Source: Pseudomonas sp. gcc21 (GTDB taxonomy: Bacteria; Pseudomonadota; Gammaproteobacteria; Pseudomonadales; Pseudomonadaceae). Taken from it: a stretch of 64,000 nucleotides of DNA. This document shows positions 52,009-61,081 of the stretch, piece after piece. The translations under genes were made by a program, and so were the position numbers. Numbering within the stretch: position 1 is the stretch's first letter; every line of letters begins with the position of its first letter. Below the pieces are notes generated by a model that saw nothing but the letters and a program-made list of their open reading frames with translations, did no database searches and was not told the origin of the DNA. Location of the stretch: positions 3,906,001-3,970,000 of the forward strand of contig NZ_CP051625.1 in NCBI RefSeq assembly GCF_012844345.1. Reading direction: 5' to 3'.

Positions 52009-52446
52009 ATGAGCGAAGCAGTTATTCTTGCTCCCATCGGAAGCTCGGCGGTCGAGCTTCCGTTCTTTTCGGCCCGGGTGCCCGCCGGGTTTCCGAGCCC
52101 GGCTCAGGATCATCTGGAGAAAACGATTTCTCTGGATACCTTGTTGGATATCGATGCGCCGCATACTTATCTGGTGCGCGCACACGGTGACAGCATGATC
52201 GGGGCGGGCATCTTTGATGGCGATGTTCTGGTGGTCAGCCGGGCCCTGACGGCAAGGCACGGCGATATCGTCATCGCAGCGATCAATGGTGACAGTTTCG
52301 TCAAACGCTTTACTGTGCAAAACGGGCAGCTGGTGCTGTGCTCGGAGAATCCCCGCTATCCACCCCGGTACATCCTTGAAGGCGATGAGCTGCTGATCTG
52401 GGGCGTAGTCACGGACAGCATACGGCGGCACGGCAATCATGGCTGA
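52009..52446 (+). CDS. umuD: DNA polymerase V accessory protein UmuD (RulA-like)
   Basis: A 145-residue UmuD/RulA-type protein of usual size. A self-cleavage site is likely at Ala-Gly in VPAGFPSP (about residues 25-26). The catalytic Ser is in [14 protein letters not shown] and the Lys in [11 protein letters not shown], as in LexA-type peptidases. After RecA-triggered cleavage it joins UmuC to form polymerase V. Its end overlaps umuC by 8 bases. The LexA box upstream makes it SOS-regulated. It appears intact although umuC is broken. Confidence 0.95.
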   Translation: MSEAVILAPIGSSAVELPFFSARVPAGFPSPAQDHLEKTISLDTLLDIDAPHTYLVRAHGDSMIGAGIFDGDVLVVSRALTARHGDIVIAAINGDSFVKRFTVQNGQLVLCSENPRYPPRYILEGDELLIWGVVTDSIRRHGNHG

Positions 52447-52780
52447 GCGCAGCATTGCCCTGATCGATTGCAATTCCTTTTATGCATCCTGCGAGCGGGT
52501 GTTTCGCCCGGACCTGATGAAGACGCCCATCGTTGTGCTCAGCAATAACGACGGCTGCGTGATCGCCCGGTCCGCTGATGCCAAACCTTTCTTGAAGATG
52601 GGCGCGCCGTATTTTCAGATCAGGGACGTGCTGCGCCAGCACGGCATCCTCGCTTTCTCGAGCAACTACGAGCTGTATGGCGACATGAGCGAGCGGGTGA
52701 TGACGGTGCTCGAAAGCATGGTTCCTGCCCTTGAGGTGTACAGCATCGATAAGAGTAAGTTGTATAGTGCGGACGCCTAA
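52439..52780 (+). pseudogene. umuC: UmuC (RulB) 5' fragment, interrupted by a mobile element
   Basis: The frame encodes the first ~104 residues of a Y-family polymerase: [20 protein letters not shown] with the first catalytic Asp, then [29 protein letters not shown] and [10 protein letters not shown]. There the umuC reading ends. In intact proteins the motif continues as SIDEAFLDL, containing the other catalytic acids. Here it changes to KSKLYSADA and a stop at 52780. The break near 52750 is the left end of the element with the recombinase genes. No remaining umuC part is seen up to the window end. The protein would lack catalysis. Confidence 0.9.
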
Positions 52781-52829
52781 GCTATTGAGTTCTATCTATG
52801 GACATTGTTAAGCGTCCCAGGGGCGTTGA

Positions 52830-54119
52830 ATGGCGACGCTAGAGCGCATTCATTTCGTGCCCCATTACCTCGTGCGCAGAGAGAACGCCGTCGCATACTC
52901 CCCCAGTAGCAGCCGGCCATCCATTGAGGGCTTGCCCCAAATCTTTTGGGCAGACTATGCACCTTGGAGGGAGGCAAACCTGTGGGCAGTGGAGCGAGCA
53001 ACGACTGGTGACGCTTCTCTTAAGACCGTTGCCAGTAACATGAATGGCCTTCTCAATTACGCTAAATTTCTTGAATCTCGTGATTTGCAGTGGTTCGAGT
53101 TTCCCGCTCGCAAAGCTGACCGCTGCCTGGTGCTATACCGAGGGGCGTTGATCAAGATGCGCGATGCCGGCCAGATCGGCCCATCCACGGCGTCTGAGTA
53201 CATGCGCAATTGCATCATGTTCTATCGGTGGGTAAGGCATAGGGAGCTTCTTTCTCCACACGTCCAGCTGTGGCGGGAAAAACCCTACGTCGTTAAATAC
53301 TTCGACCGGGTGGGGTTCGAGCGAACGATCAGCGGAACCACCACCGACCTCAGCATCCCGAACCGTAAGCGCCCAGGCCAAACGCTTGAAGATGGGCTGT
53401 TGCCAGTCTCGGAGACCGATCGCGATGCAATTCTGGATTTCGCCGCAGAGAACGCCACGCCCGAGCTCTACCTCATGTTGGCCCTTGGATTTTTTACCGG
53501 GATGCGGCTCGGCAGCATCTGTGATCTCAAGATTCAGTCTCTGGAGCGCGCCGCCCCCGACCCTTCCGCTGAAGGGCTTCTACGCCTTGCAGTTGGTCCA
53601 GGCGCAGCTCCGCCAGTGCACACGAAATTCGGTGTGACTGGCCAGGTCTGGATACCCGAAGCGTTGCGTGATGAATTGCTGGAATATGCCAAAGGCTGGC
53701 GGAGGATGGAACGAGAGGCGAAAGCCTCGCCCGAGAATCGTGATTTGCTGTTCTTGACCCGCTTTGGTAACGCCTATGGCAGGCGCGGCACCGATCAGTC
53801 ATCTGCTGTGAATGTTGAGATGTCCGAGTTTCGAAAACGGGGCGTCAAAGCAGAACTACAGGTGCTCCGTAAATTCCGCTTCCATCAGTCGCGCTGCACC
53901 TTCGGTACCGAATTGGCACGTCTGGCGCTATCGGCTTGTGCCGATGTCGCTATTGTAATTGCGACGGTCAGCGACGCGTTGCTCCATGGGCCTAACTCTG
54001 AAGCCACCACCTTCAAATACATCCGATTCGTACAGGCACTGCCGATCAAACAAGCCCTCTCAAATAGCTTCATGGCGGCATTTAGCGGGATCGGCGCTGG
54101 GGCGCGGCACGATGGATAG
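52830..54119 (+). CDS. Site-specific tyrosine recombinase (first gene of the umuC-inserted element)
   Basis: A 429-residue phage-type integrase. The N-terminal arm has a core-binding pattern (LKTVASNMNGLLNYAKFLES). The catalytic Arg is in FFTGMRLGSICDLKI near residue 225. The HxxR box is in FRFHQSRCTFGTELARLAL near 355, and the active Tyr in TTFKYIRF near 397. It starts 80 bases after the umuC break, reading away from umuC, and could be the element's integrase. Its last 8 bases overlap the next gene (ATGGATAG). Confidence 0.85.
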   Translation: MATLERIHFVPHYLVRRENAVAYSPSSSRPSIEGLPQIFWADYAPWREANLWAVERATTGDASLKTVASNMNGLLNYAKFLESRDLQWFEFPARKADRCLVLYRGALIKMRDAGQIGPSTASEYMRNCIMFYRWVRHRELLSPHVQLWREKPYVVKYFDRVGFERTISGTTTDLSIPNRKRPGQTLEDGLLPVSETDRDAILDFAAENATPELYLMLALGFFTGMRLGSICDLKIQSLERAAPDPSAEGLLRLAVGPGAAPPVHTKFGVTGQVWIPEALRDELLEYAKGWRRMEREAKASPENRDLLFLTRFGNAYGRRGTDQSSAVNVEMSEFRKRGVKAELQVLRKFRFHQSRCTFGTELARLALSACADVAIVIATVSDALLHGPNSEATTFKYIRFVQALPIKQALSNSFMAAFSGIGAGARHDG

Positions 54120-55842
54120 TTCCGAATTCGACCTCACTTTCCCGATGCTTGAGTATGGGGCCACTGAAACGCCCTGGGACCTCCGGCCGCTGCTGTTTCG
54201 CGGAGGTGCAGCAGCAAAGGTGAAGCATGTGGGCCGCCAGATCGCGCAGGGCGAACTCGGCAGTCCCTTGCCGGAACGTTTCGAGCTGGTGACGCAGCTG
54301 CATGAGCACATGACTGACGACCTTGCTGGTGGCGGAAGTCGCTTCTCGGTGCAGAACAAGATCAGTGCATTGCGCCGATTCTTTGCCTGGATCGATTCAG
54401 AAAACGTGAATCTCAGTCTCGAGACGGCGGCCGACACGTTCATTCGTTGGACCGATCACTTGCTCCAGCGTCATCGAGTCGAACGCAATTTCAGCGATGG
54501 GTCCCTGTACGATCTCACCAGGCTCACGGCGACGATGCTGGACCGAGCATTGGACCGCCAAGCAAGCCTGAGCAAGAGCACACGTATTCGCAAGCCGCGC
54601 GGCAAAGGCAAGGTACATACGAGCAAAGCGGACAAGCAGAATCTGCAAAACACCTTCGCATTCGGACACCTTCTAGCTGACGTATGCGAGGCATTGACCT
54701 GGAGGGGGACAATGGCCCCCCTCCCAGTTTGTATTTCGTTACGCACCGGCCAAGTGCTGGAACTATGGTCGGGATTGCAGAGCCCCGAGAAAGTAGCGGC
54801 CCGCCGTACCAGGCCGCAAAACCAAGCGCAAATCGAAGCATCCCTGGCGGCGCGTGCCGCCCACGATGCAGATCGGACACTGCGGACCCGTTTCCCCATC
54901 GTCAATTTACGGATCGAGAGTGAATTGCTGATGTTCATCGCCCAGACCGGTCTGAACCTCCAGCAAGCACATACCCTGCGGGTTGAGCAGTTTCATTACA
55001 CCAGCCACATAGACGGCTACCAGGTACGTACCTACAAAAATCGACGGGAAGGAGAAGTGCTATTCGAGATCTTTGCCAGTTATCGAGAGTGGTTCGAGCG
55101 CTATCTCGAATGGCGTTCCGAATGGTTTCCCAATGAGCCGGATGGTTTGCTCTTTCCGCTTATACGTAGCGGGGGACGAATCCTAGAAGAGGCGACGCAG
55201 TTCACGAACGTTACGCGCATCTGCCGCGAGCTTGGCATACCGATAGTGAGACCGCGAAAACTGCGCGGGACGCGCATCAACTGGTTGCTTCGGGAGTCCC
55301 AGAATCCCCAACAGGTTGCGGAGTTGGCCCAGCATACGGTGCAAACGCTGATACGCGTATATGCCGACCCCCATCCGCAGATCGCTATGGTGGAAATTAC
55401 GCGCTTCCATCAGCAAACCGATCCGTCCCTTTCACCTCCTGCTCCTGGTAGATGTGTATCGGCCACACCTGAACCAGTGGGCACGATGCCGAAGAATGGT
55501 CCGCGACCCGACTGCATCAATGCTGCCGGTTGCCTGTTCTGTACCCAGCACCGGGATATCGAAAGTGAGGATCATGTGTGGTCTCTCGGTAGCTTGCGCC
55601 ACCTCAAATCGCTTGAACTGGCACGCTACCGCCCATCCAGTTCGGGTAAGCACCTGACGACAGAGCATCCGGCCCTGCTGGTGATCGATCGGCTGACGGC
55701 CAAACTGCGCTTCTTCGAAGAAAGTAGCGAGGTCCGCAGGCTTTGGGTCGAAGAAGCCAGAGCGCGCATAAGTGAAGGTGACTACCACCCGGCCTGGGAT
55801 GGCTTCATCCGATTGGCAGAACTGCGACAAAGATCAGCATGA
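54112..55842 (+). CDS. Degenerate tyrosine-recombinase-like protein (second element gene)
   Basis: A 576-residue protein with a recombinase-like layout but changed active-site residues. The part expected to hold the first Arg reads AQTGLNLQQAHTLRVEQF. The HxxR box appears as LRKLRGTRINWLLRES-like sequence (PRKLRGTRINWLLRES) with no histidine. A late segment AELAQHTVQTLIRVYADP keeps a His and a Tyr. It may be a structural partner rather than an active enzyme. A cysteine-rich spot (CINAAGCLFCTQHRD) near residue 465 could bind zinc. It overlaps the first gene by 8 bases and the next by 4 (ATGA), so the operon is translationally coupled. Confidence 0.7.
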   Translation: MDSSEFDLTFPMLEYGATETPWDLRPLLFRGGAAAKVKHVGRQIAQGELGSPLPERFELVTQLHEHMTDDLAGGGSRFSVQNKISALRRFFAWIDSENVNLSLETAADTFIRWTDHLLQRHRVERNFSDGSLYDLTRLTATMLDRALDRQASLSKSTRIRKPRGKGKVHTSKADKQNLQNTFAFGHLLADVCEALTWRGTMAPLPVCISLRTGQVLELWSGLQSPEKVAARRTRPQNQAQIEASLAARAAHDADRTLRTRFPIVNLRIESELLMFIAQTGLNLQQAHTLRVEQFHYTSHIDGYQVRTYKNRREGEVLFEIFASYREWFERYLEWRSEWFPNEPDGLLFPLIRSGGRILEEATQFTNVTRICRELGIPIVRPRKLRGTRINWLLRESQNPQQVAELAQHTVQTLIRVYADPHPQIAMVEITRFHQQTDPSLSPPAPGRCVSATPEPVGTMPKNGPRPDCINAAGCLFCTQHRDIESEDHVWSLGSLRHLKSLELARYRPSSSGKHLTTEHPALLVIDRLTAKLRFFEESSEVRRLWVEEARARISEGDYHPAWDGFIRLAELRQRSA

Positions 55843-57878
55843 CGAAAAATATTCTTTCCGAACTTGGCCTCGGCATCGACTCGCCCCTAGCGATTCCTGA
55901 TGCGCCGAACTACCGTCCGCCGTGCTGGCCACCGCAGCGTGATTGGCCGGTCATCATAGATGCCGCTGGCCAGGTGGTGAGCCGTTGGGGCGATGCCATT
56001 TGGCGGCTCGACCCATGGGCGGGAAAACGGCTCACTCTCAATTTCGGCGATGGCCCAGCTAAGAAATATGTCGCCGCGATCGATCCTGCGAACGCCGATT
56101 TATTGCGGACCGTAATCGGCTGGTGGCTATACGGCCCCAATGGAGCCCGTGGATACCGAGGCCTGAAAACGCGCTTCGACCAGATGCGTCGGCTGTTCGT
56201 CTTGTGCACTCAAGAAGGCATTCTCGCATCCGAACTGAGTCATTTTCCGCGCGTTGCCGACCGTCTCCCGGAGGTGCTCCAGGCTTCCCGGTCCGGTGAG
56301 TTCTTGGCATTGCTGCACGAACTGTACGAGCGGCGGGATGCGCTGGGGTTCACCTTGTTGGATCGCGCAGGGTTGGCACGCCTCGCAGCGGCCATGCCCG
56401 ACCACCAGAAGCTCCAGACCCCCTATATCCCGCCCCGCATTTGGCACTATCAAATCACACGCTTGCGCGAATGCCTGGATGACTTTTTGGCGCATCGAGG
56501 CCAAGTCGAGGAGTGCTTCCGCTTCTGTCTGGCTGCCTATCGGCACAACTCTGCCAGTCTCCAAGGACAACGCAGGCCACAATCGTTCTATCCGTTTCAG
56601 TGGCCGTCGGATGGATCAAACGGAAAGTGGACTGGGCGGCAGTACTACGGCCCATTCATCGACACCGCGCATCGGTTTGGCATGGTGGAACTATTTCGTC
56701 GCTGGCTGGGAGTGAGCGACGACGAAATTCGCATTCAAACTCTGAGTCGCTACCTCAACCTCGTGAGTCGATCTGGACTGTGCTATCTGCTGAACTTCAG
56801 CCTCATGCGAGTCGAAGAGGCTTGGAACCTGCGCGCCGATTGCTTGCACATAGAACGTGATCCGCAGTTTGGCGACATCCATGTATTGTGCGGACGAACG
56901 ACCAAGACGATGTCGGATTCTGAGGCACTTTGGGTGACGTCCCCGTCAGCTCAGGTGGCAGTTGAAGCCATGCGTGTGGTCGCAGACCTCCGCGCAGAAT
57001 GCGACTCTCCCCCCGGCGAGGCCTCGGTGCCGGATGATCCGGCCAAGCGCTATCTGCTTGATTATTGCCTTGAACCGTGGGGAACGAAGTTCACCAAGAT
57101 CAACCGCACGATTCGGCCATCGATTCCGAGCTATGCCCATGTGCTTCAGTGGTTCGACAAGCTGTTCGACCGTGAGCAATTGCGCATTACGCCGGAAGAT
57201 TTCGAATTGGCTCGGTTGGTGACGCCGACGCTGACCGACGAGTTTGCGGTCGGCAAAATCTGGCCGTTGGCCTGGCATCAACTCCGACGAACCGGCGCAG
57301 TGAATATGCAGGCATCCGGGCTGGTCAGCGACGCTTCATTGCAGTTTCAGCTAAAGCACGTCGCCAGAGCGATGAGTCTCTACTACGGGCAAAACCATTC
57401 CAGGGTACGGCTGGAAGAGAAGGCCCATACCTACTACGTCCGCACCATGTACGAAACTTTGGGTAGGCAGCTGCAACAGCTGACGAGCAACCGATTCGTC
57501 AGCCCCCACGGCGAGAAGCGAAAATCTGAGATTGTCCGCCTGATCTCAGCCTCTGATGCTAAGAAAGCGATCAATCTGGCTAAGAAGGGGACGGTCACTC
57601 ATCGACCGATTTTGCTGGGCATCTGCACGAGCCGTACCCCCTGTCCCTATGGGGGCATCGACAATATCGCTCGCTGCGGAGGGGGCGACTCCCCCGGAGA
57701 AACCAAACCATGTGCGGACGTTCTCTATGACCCCGAGCAACTCGACGAAGTCGAAGTGTTGGAGGCGGTATTGGATGAGCGCCTGGCCGCTGCCGAGGTA
57801 GACAGTCCGCTAAGGACTTCGTTGGAAGCCCAGAAACGTAGTGTGGAGAATTATCGCCATGTCATCCGGCAAACATGA
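55839..57878 (+). CDS. Large tyrosine recombinase (third element gene)
   Basis: A 679-residue recombinase. The catalytic Arg is in LLNFSLMRVEEAWNLRADCL near residue 330. The HxxR box is in LAWHQLRRTGAVNMQASG near 480, a following His in QFQLKHVARAMSLYYGQN and a likely active Tyr in the same segment. The C-terminus has a Cys-rich part (CTSRTPCPYGG, then IARCGGGDSPGETKPCADV) that may bind zinc. The size and architecture recall TnpA/GmtZ-type large integrases, but I cannot assign a family for certain. It overlaps the second gene by 4 bases and the fourth by 20. Confidence 0.8.
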   Translation: MTKNILSELGLGIDSPLAIPDAPNYRPPCWPPQRDWPVIIDAAGQVVSRWGDAIWRLDPWAGKRLTLNFGDGPAKKYVAAIDPANADLLRTVIGWWLYGPNGARGYRGLKTRFDQMRRLFVLCTQEGILASELSHFPRVADRLPEVLQASRSGEFLALLHELYERRDALGFTLLDRAGLARLAAAMPDHQKLQTPYIPPRIWHYQITRLRECLDDFLAHRGQVEECFRFCLAAYRHNSASLQGQRRPQSFYPFQWPSDGSNGKWTGRQYYGPFIDTAHRFGMVELFRRWLGVSDDEIRIQTLSRYLNLVSRSGLCYLLNFSLMRVEEAWNLRADCLHIERDPQFGDIHVLCGRTTKTMSDSEALWVTSPSAQVAVEAMRVVADLRAECDSPPGEASVPDDPAKRYLLDYCLEPWGTKFTKINRTIRPSIPSYAHVLQWFDKLFDREQLRITPEDFELARLVTPTLTDEFAVGKIWPLAWHQLRRTGAVNMQASGLVSDASLQFQLKHVARAMSLYYGQNHSRVRLEEKAHTYYVRTMYETLGRQLQQLTSNRFVSPHGEKRKSEIVRLISASDAKKAINLAKKGTVTHRPILLGICTSRTPCPYGGIDNIARCGGGDSPGETKPCADVLYDPEQLDEVEVLEAVLDERLAAAEVDSPLRTSLEAQKRSVENYRHVIRQT

Positions 57879-58323
57879 ATCCGCTGACCCGGCTAAGCGA
57901 ATGAGTGCCGGCGAGCAGTATCGCGCAGCGTTCGAGCGGCTGAAGAGCAACAAGCCCGAACGACTGCCGAAGGGGACGCCCGTAAGTCAGAACAACGTTG
58001 CCAAGGAGGCCGGCAGCGACCCCTCTGCACTGAAAAAAGCTCGTTTCCCCCTACTGATCGCTGAGATCCAAAAGTACGTGGAAGGACACGCTGAGCAACG
58101 TCCGCCATCAGTGCGCCAAGTCAGCTTATTAGCCCGCAGAAAAAATCGTGGACTTCGAGAACGGATCGAGGAAATCACGCAGCAGCGTGACCACCTAGCC
58201 AGCCTACTCAGTGAGGCCGACGCCACCATTCTTGAGCTGTACGACCGTATTGCGGACTTGGAGCGCCAACTGCCGGCCTCCAATGTGCTTCCTCTTGATC
58301 CGCGAGGCCACAAAAAACTTTGA
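57859..58323 (+). CDS. Small helix-turn-helix/coiled-coil protein (fourth element gene)
   Basis: A 154-residue protein with an N-terminal part that looks like a small DNA-binding domain (TPVSQNNVAKEAGSDPSALK) and a C-terminal coiled coil (LRERIEEITQQRDHLASLLS). It resembles the accessory protein of three-recombinase elements (TnpC/GmtX-like) in size, order and coiled coil. It probably assists recombination. It starts inside the third gene, overlapping 20 bases, with GGAG upstream. Confidence 0.65.
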   Translation: MSSGKHESADPAKRMSAGEQYRAAFERLKSNKPERLPKGTPVSQNNVAKEAGSDPSALKKARFPLLIAEIQKYVEGHAEQRPPSVRQVSLLARRKNRGLRERIEEITQQRDHLASLLSEADATILELYDRIADLERQLPASNVLPLDPRGHKKL

Positions 58324-58390
58324 AACGGAGAGCTCGCAATATTCGAAAGAAACACAGCCATGCCCGACCAGCCCGGCATGAAACGTCGGG

Positions 58391-61081
58391 CTAGCCGCCG
58401 AAGAGCTTCTTGCGTTGCGCGGTCCGCTCCCGGCGTAGATTCTCGTAGGCAGTTCGGCGTTTAGTCGCGTTTTTGATTAATTCCAGGACCTGGGCGATAT
58501 CGCCGAGCAACTCCTCACGCGCGGGAAGCGGTAGTTGGCGCTCGCCTGGGGTGTCGTGGGCCTCGGTAGCTTCGCAGGCCCGCGCATACACTGCCAGCAA
58601 CTGCTCCCACTCCTCTGCGGGGTGGCCAATGACAGCACCAAATGCTTCTACGCTCACCACATCGCTGAACGGCTGGACGGTATTGTTCAAAAAAACCTCG
58701 CGTATGGCGCGCTCGACAGTGCCTCGGAGGCTTGAGTATCCCGATGCGATTTGCCGCTCAAGCTCATCATCCGGGTCGCTGCCGACCGGAACGTTCAGTG
58801 CTTTCGCACGACTTTCGAGATCGGCCAGGCGGGCCTTGGTGTCCATCGTCGTCCACGTCAGCCCCTCGCTCACTAGTCCCGGCGACTCGTCCCAACCGAT
58901 GGTCTTGTAGCTGGCCGAGCGATCAGCGCGCTGAAGCGCCATCGCGAGCTCGGTCAGGAACACCGCATCATGGGTGAACACCAGCACTTGGCGGGTCTCA
59001 GCCAGCGCTACCAAACGCCGAGCTATGGCCCGACGATATACGTGATCCAGCGACGTAGACGGATCGTCGAAAATAACGGTCGAAGTATGTGGCAGGGATT
59101 CGAGCTCGGCGAGGAACATAGCCATCCCCAACGCGCGCTGCTCGCCCTCTGACAGCACCTTGGAGGCTTTCGCCGTGATTTCCTGCAGGCGCAGCGTGAC
59201 CTTGGTCACCCCCAGCTCTGTGCGCCCGCTCAGGTCGGGTTGCACCCGTCGCTTATAGCCCAGGGCTTTCAACTCAGCATTCATAGAAGCGGCCAGAGCC
59301 TCGGTCACATGCGTCGCCGCCAGGGACGTCAGTTTGCGTGACACTGCCGCTGGGTTGAGGGCGGCATGGCAGCGGCTCAATGTGGCATGGACCTGACTGT
59401 CCTGAACAAAGCGCTCCACCGCGCCAAGCTGGTTGGCGAGGCGTTGTCGGGCTTCTAGCTCTGCCAGTTCTTGGGTCAGCGCCAAGCGTAGAGCGGGATC
59501 GGCAGAGGTCCGCAGGGTATTGGCGTCGACTCGGAGCGAAGCAGCTTTGGCGGCGAAGAGACTATCGAGGTTTGCTTCGATAGGAAGCGGTTCTGACTCG
59601 GGGGACCAGTTTCCAGTTTGCAGGGCTTGGCTAACCCAAGTATGCCGGGCGGTCCAGACCGATGCCGCTGCGGTGATGGCAGCGTGTAGGTCGGGCAGTC
59701 GCTCCTCCACGTCAGCCCGTGTTGGCACATCCAGAACGTTTAGATCGACAGCCTGCACCTTCCCTAGAGCGTTCATGCGCGCAAGCGTGGCGGCTTGCGC
59801 ATCCGCCGTGGCGCTGTCGGCGACAAATGCCGCGAAACGCCGCATGCGCTCCGAGGCATCCGTTGAATAAGGTTGCTGGCAGAGTACGCAGTAAGCGTCC
59901 GGTTCCAGGTGCGGGAAGGGATGTTCAGGGTATGCCGTCTGCTGAGAGAAAGCCTCAGCGGCTCGGTACATCGTTTGCCAGAGTTCAGCTCCTGTGCCTT
60001 CCAGCAGCGTGGCGGTGGGTGAGGACGTTACCGGCAACTCCATGGCGTTCAGTGTGTCTCGATCCTGAAGACGCGCTTGCGCCAGTTGCATGGCGAGATG
60101 CGCGGTTTTTTCCGTTGTAATCAGTTCCTTTGCCCGTGCTATGGCACGATCATTCACCCAGCGCTGGACTTCCTCGGCTCGACGCTGCGCCTGGTCCAAG
60201 CGTGTCGCCAAACGTTCCAAGGCCAGCGCCTGCGGCACAGGATCGCTTTCCAGTAATGTCCGCTTCAGAAACTCCAGTCGCCGGAGTTCATCGTCACCGA
60301 CCGTCCCTAATCGAGCAAGCACGGCGCGGTCCGAGTCCCCACCTAATTTGGCGATGTAGCGGCCGACTTCGGTGTCACCCTTCAGCGGTTCGAATTGCCG
60401 GGTATCCAGAGCCAAGGCATTGCGTTCGGTCCCAATCCGTGCCTGTAAATCACGCTGAAGTAGGACCAGGCGCGTCAGATGAGTGAGTCCGTAGGGCTGA
60501 AATGCAGGGGTCCCTTCCGCGTCGATGTAGTCATTGGCACAGGCCGCGTCGTAGACCGAGACCGAACTCAAATGCAAATGGGCCGGCCCGTTCTGGACCC
60601 AACGTGCGGTTTCCGGAGTGCCATCCACCAAAATGGCGAAATCTGCTGATGGCAGTCTAGCTGGGGTTGCCGCCCCAAAAGCGTCGGGCAGGACCTCCAC
60701 CCGATGCCGAGCGTTGCAGGCATTCTTGAAGACGCGGGCGTAGCCGGATTTGCCGGCGCCGTTATGACCAAAGAAAATGGTCATGCCCTCCGGTGCGAGG
60801 TCAAAGGCACGACCGGACGGGAAGCCGTTTACCTGGTCTAGCCCCGAGACACCCACCAACCGCACGGTTGCGCCACTTCCGGCGCCTGGTACGTCGTCCA
60901 GCGTGAATGGCCGTGCTCCCCCCGTGGTTGCGTCTTCCCGTTCTTGCTCGCGAACCATTCGCAGAATGGTCTCGATGTCATCTTGGGTTAGTTCGGCCCG
61001 GGCAAATATCCGGCGCAGTGCTTCCTGCTGCCAGGGTCTGAGTCCGCCGGCCCACCCAATAATCTCGTCCAACAATGGCAT
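58391..61081 (-). CDS. SMC/RloC-like AAA ATPase with a CxxC hook, candidate defence gene
   Basis: An 896-residue ATPase. Walker A is FFGHNGAGKSGYARVF near residue 105. A long helical middle part carries YCVLCQQPY near 397, a Rad50/RloC-type CxxC zinc-hook candidate. The ABC signature is LSEGEQRALGMAMF near 644 and Walker B STVIFDDPSTSLDH near 670. This is the AAA_13-type architecture of anticodon nuclease RloC and relatives. The last ~220 residues match no family I recognise and could hold an effector. ATG 61081 has AGGAG 7 bases upstream. It reads towards the recombinase operon, with about 70 bases between the stops. Confidence 0.8.
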   Translation of the reverse strand: MPLLDEIIGWAGGLRPWQQEALRRIFARAELTQDDIETILRMVREQEREDATTGGARPFTLDDVPGAGSGATVRLVGVSGLDQVNGFPSGRAFDLAPEGMTIFFGHNGAGKSGYARVFKNACNARHRVEVLPDAFGAATPARLPSADFAILVDGTPETARWVQNGPAHLHLSSVSVYDAACANDYIDAEGTPAFQPYGLTHLTRLVLLQRDLQARIGTERNALALDTRQFEPLKGDTEVGRYIAKLGGDSDRAVLARLGTVGDDELRRLEFLKRTLLESDPVPQALALERLATRLDQAQRRAEEVQRWVNDRAIARAKELITTEKTAHLAMQLAQARLQDRDTLNAMELPVTSSPTATLLEGTGAELWQTMYRAAEAFSQQTAYPEHPFPHLEPDAYCVLCQQPYSTDASERMRRFAAFVADSATADAQAATLARMNALGKVQAVDLNVLDVPTRADVEERLPDLHAAITAAASVWTARHTWVSQALQTGNWSPESEPLPIEANLDSLFAAKAASLRVDANTLRTSADPALRLALTQELAELEARQRLANQLGAVERFVQDSQVHATLSRCHAALNPAAVSRKLTSLAATHVTEALAASMNAELKALGYKRRVQPDLSGRTELGVTKVTLRLQEITAKASKVLSEGEQRALGMAMFLAELESLPHTSTVIFDDPSTSLDHVYRRAIARRLVALAETRQVLVFTHDAVFLTELAMALQRADRSASYKTIGWDESPGLVSEGLTWTTMDTKARLADLESRAKALNVPVGSDPDDELERQIASGYSSLRGTVERAIREVFLNNTVQPFSDVVSVEAFGAVIGHPAEEWEQLLAVYARACEATEAHDTPGERQLPLPAREELLGDIAQVLELIKNATKRRTAYENLRRERTAQRKKLFGG

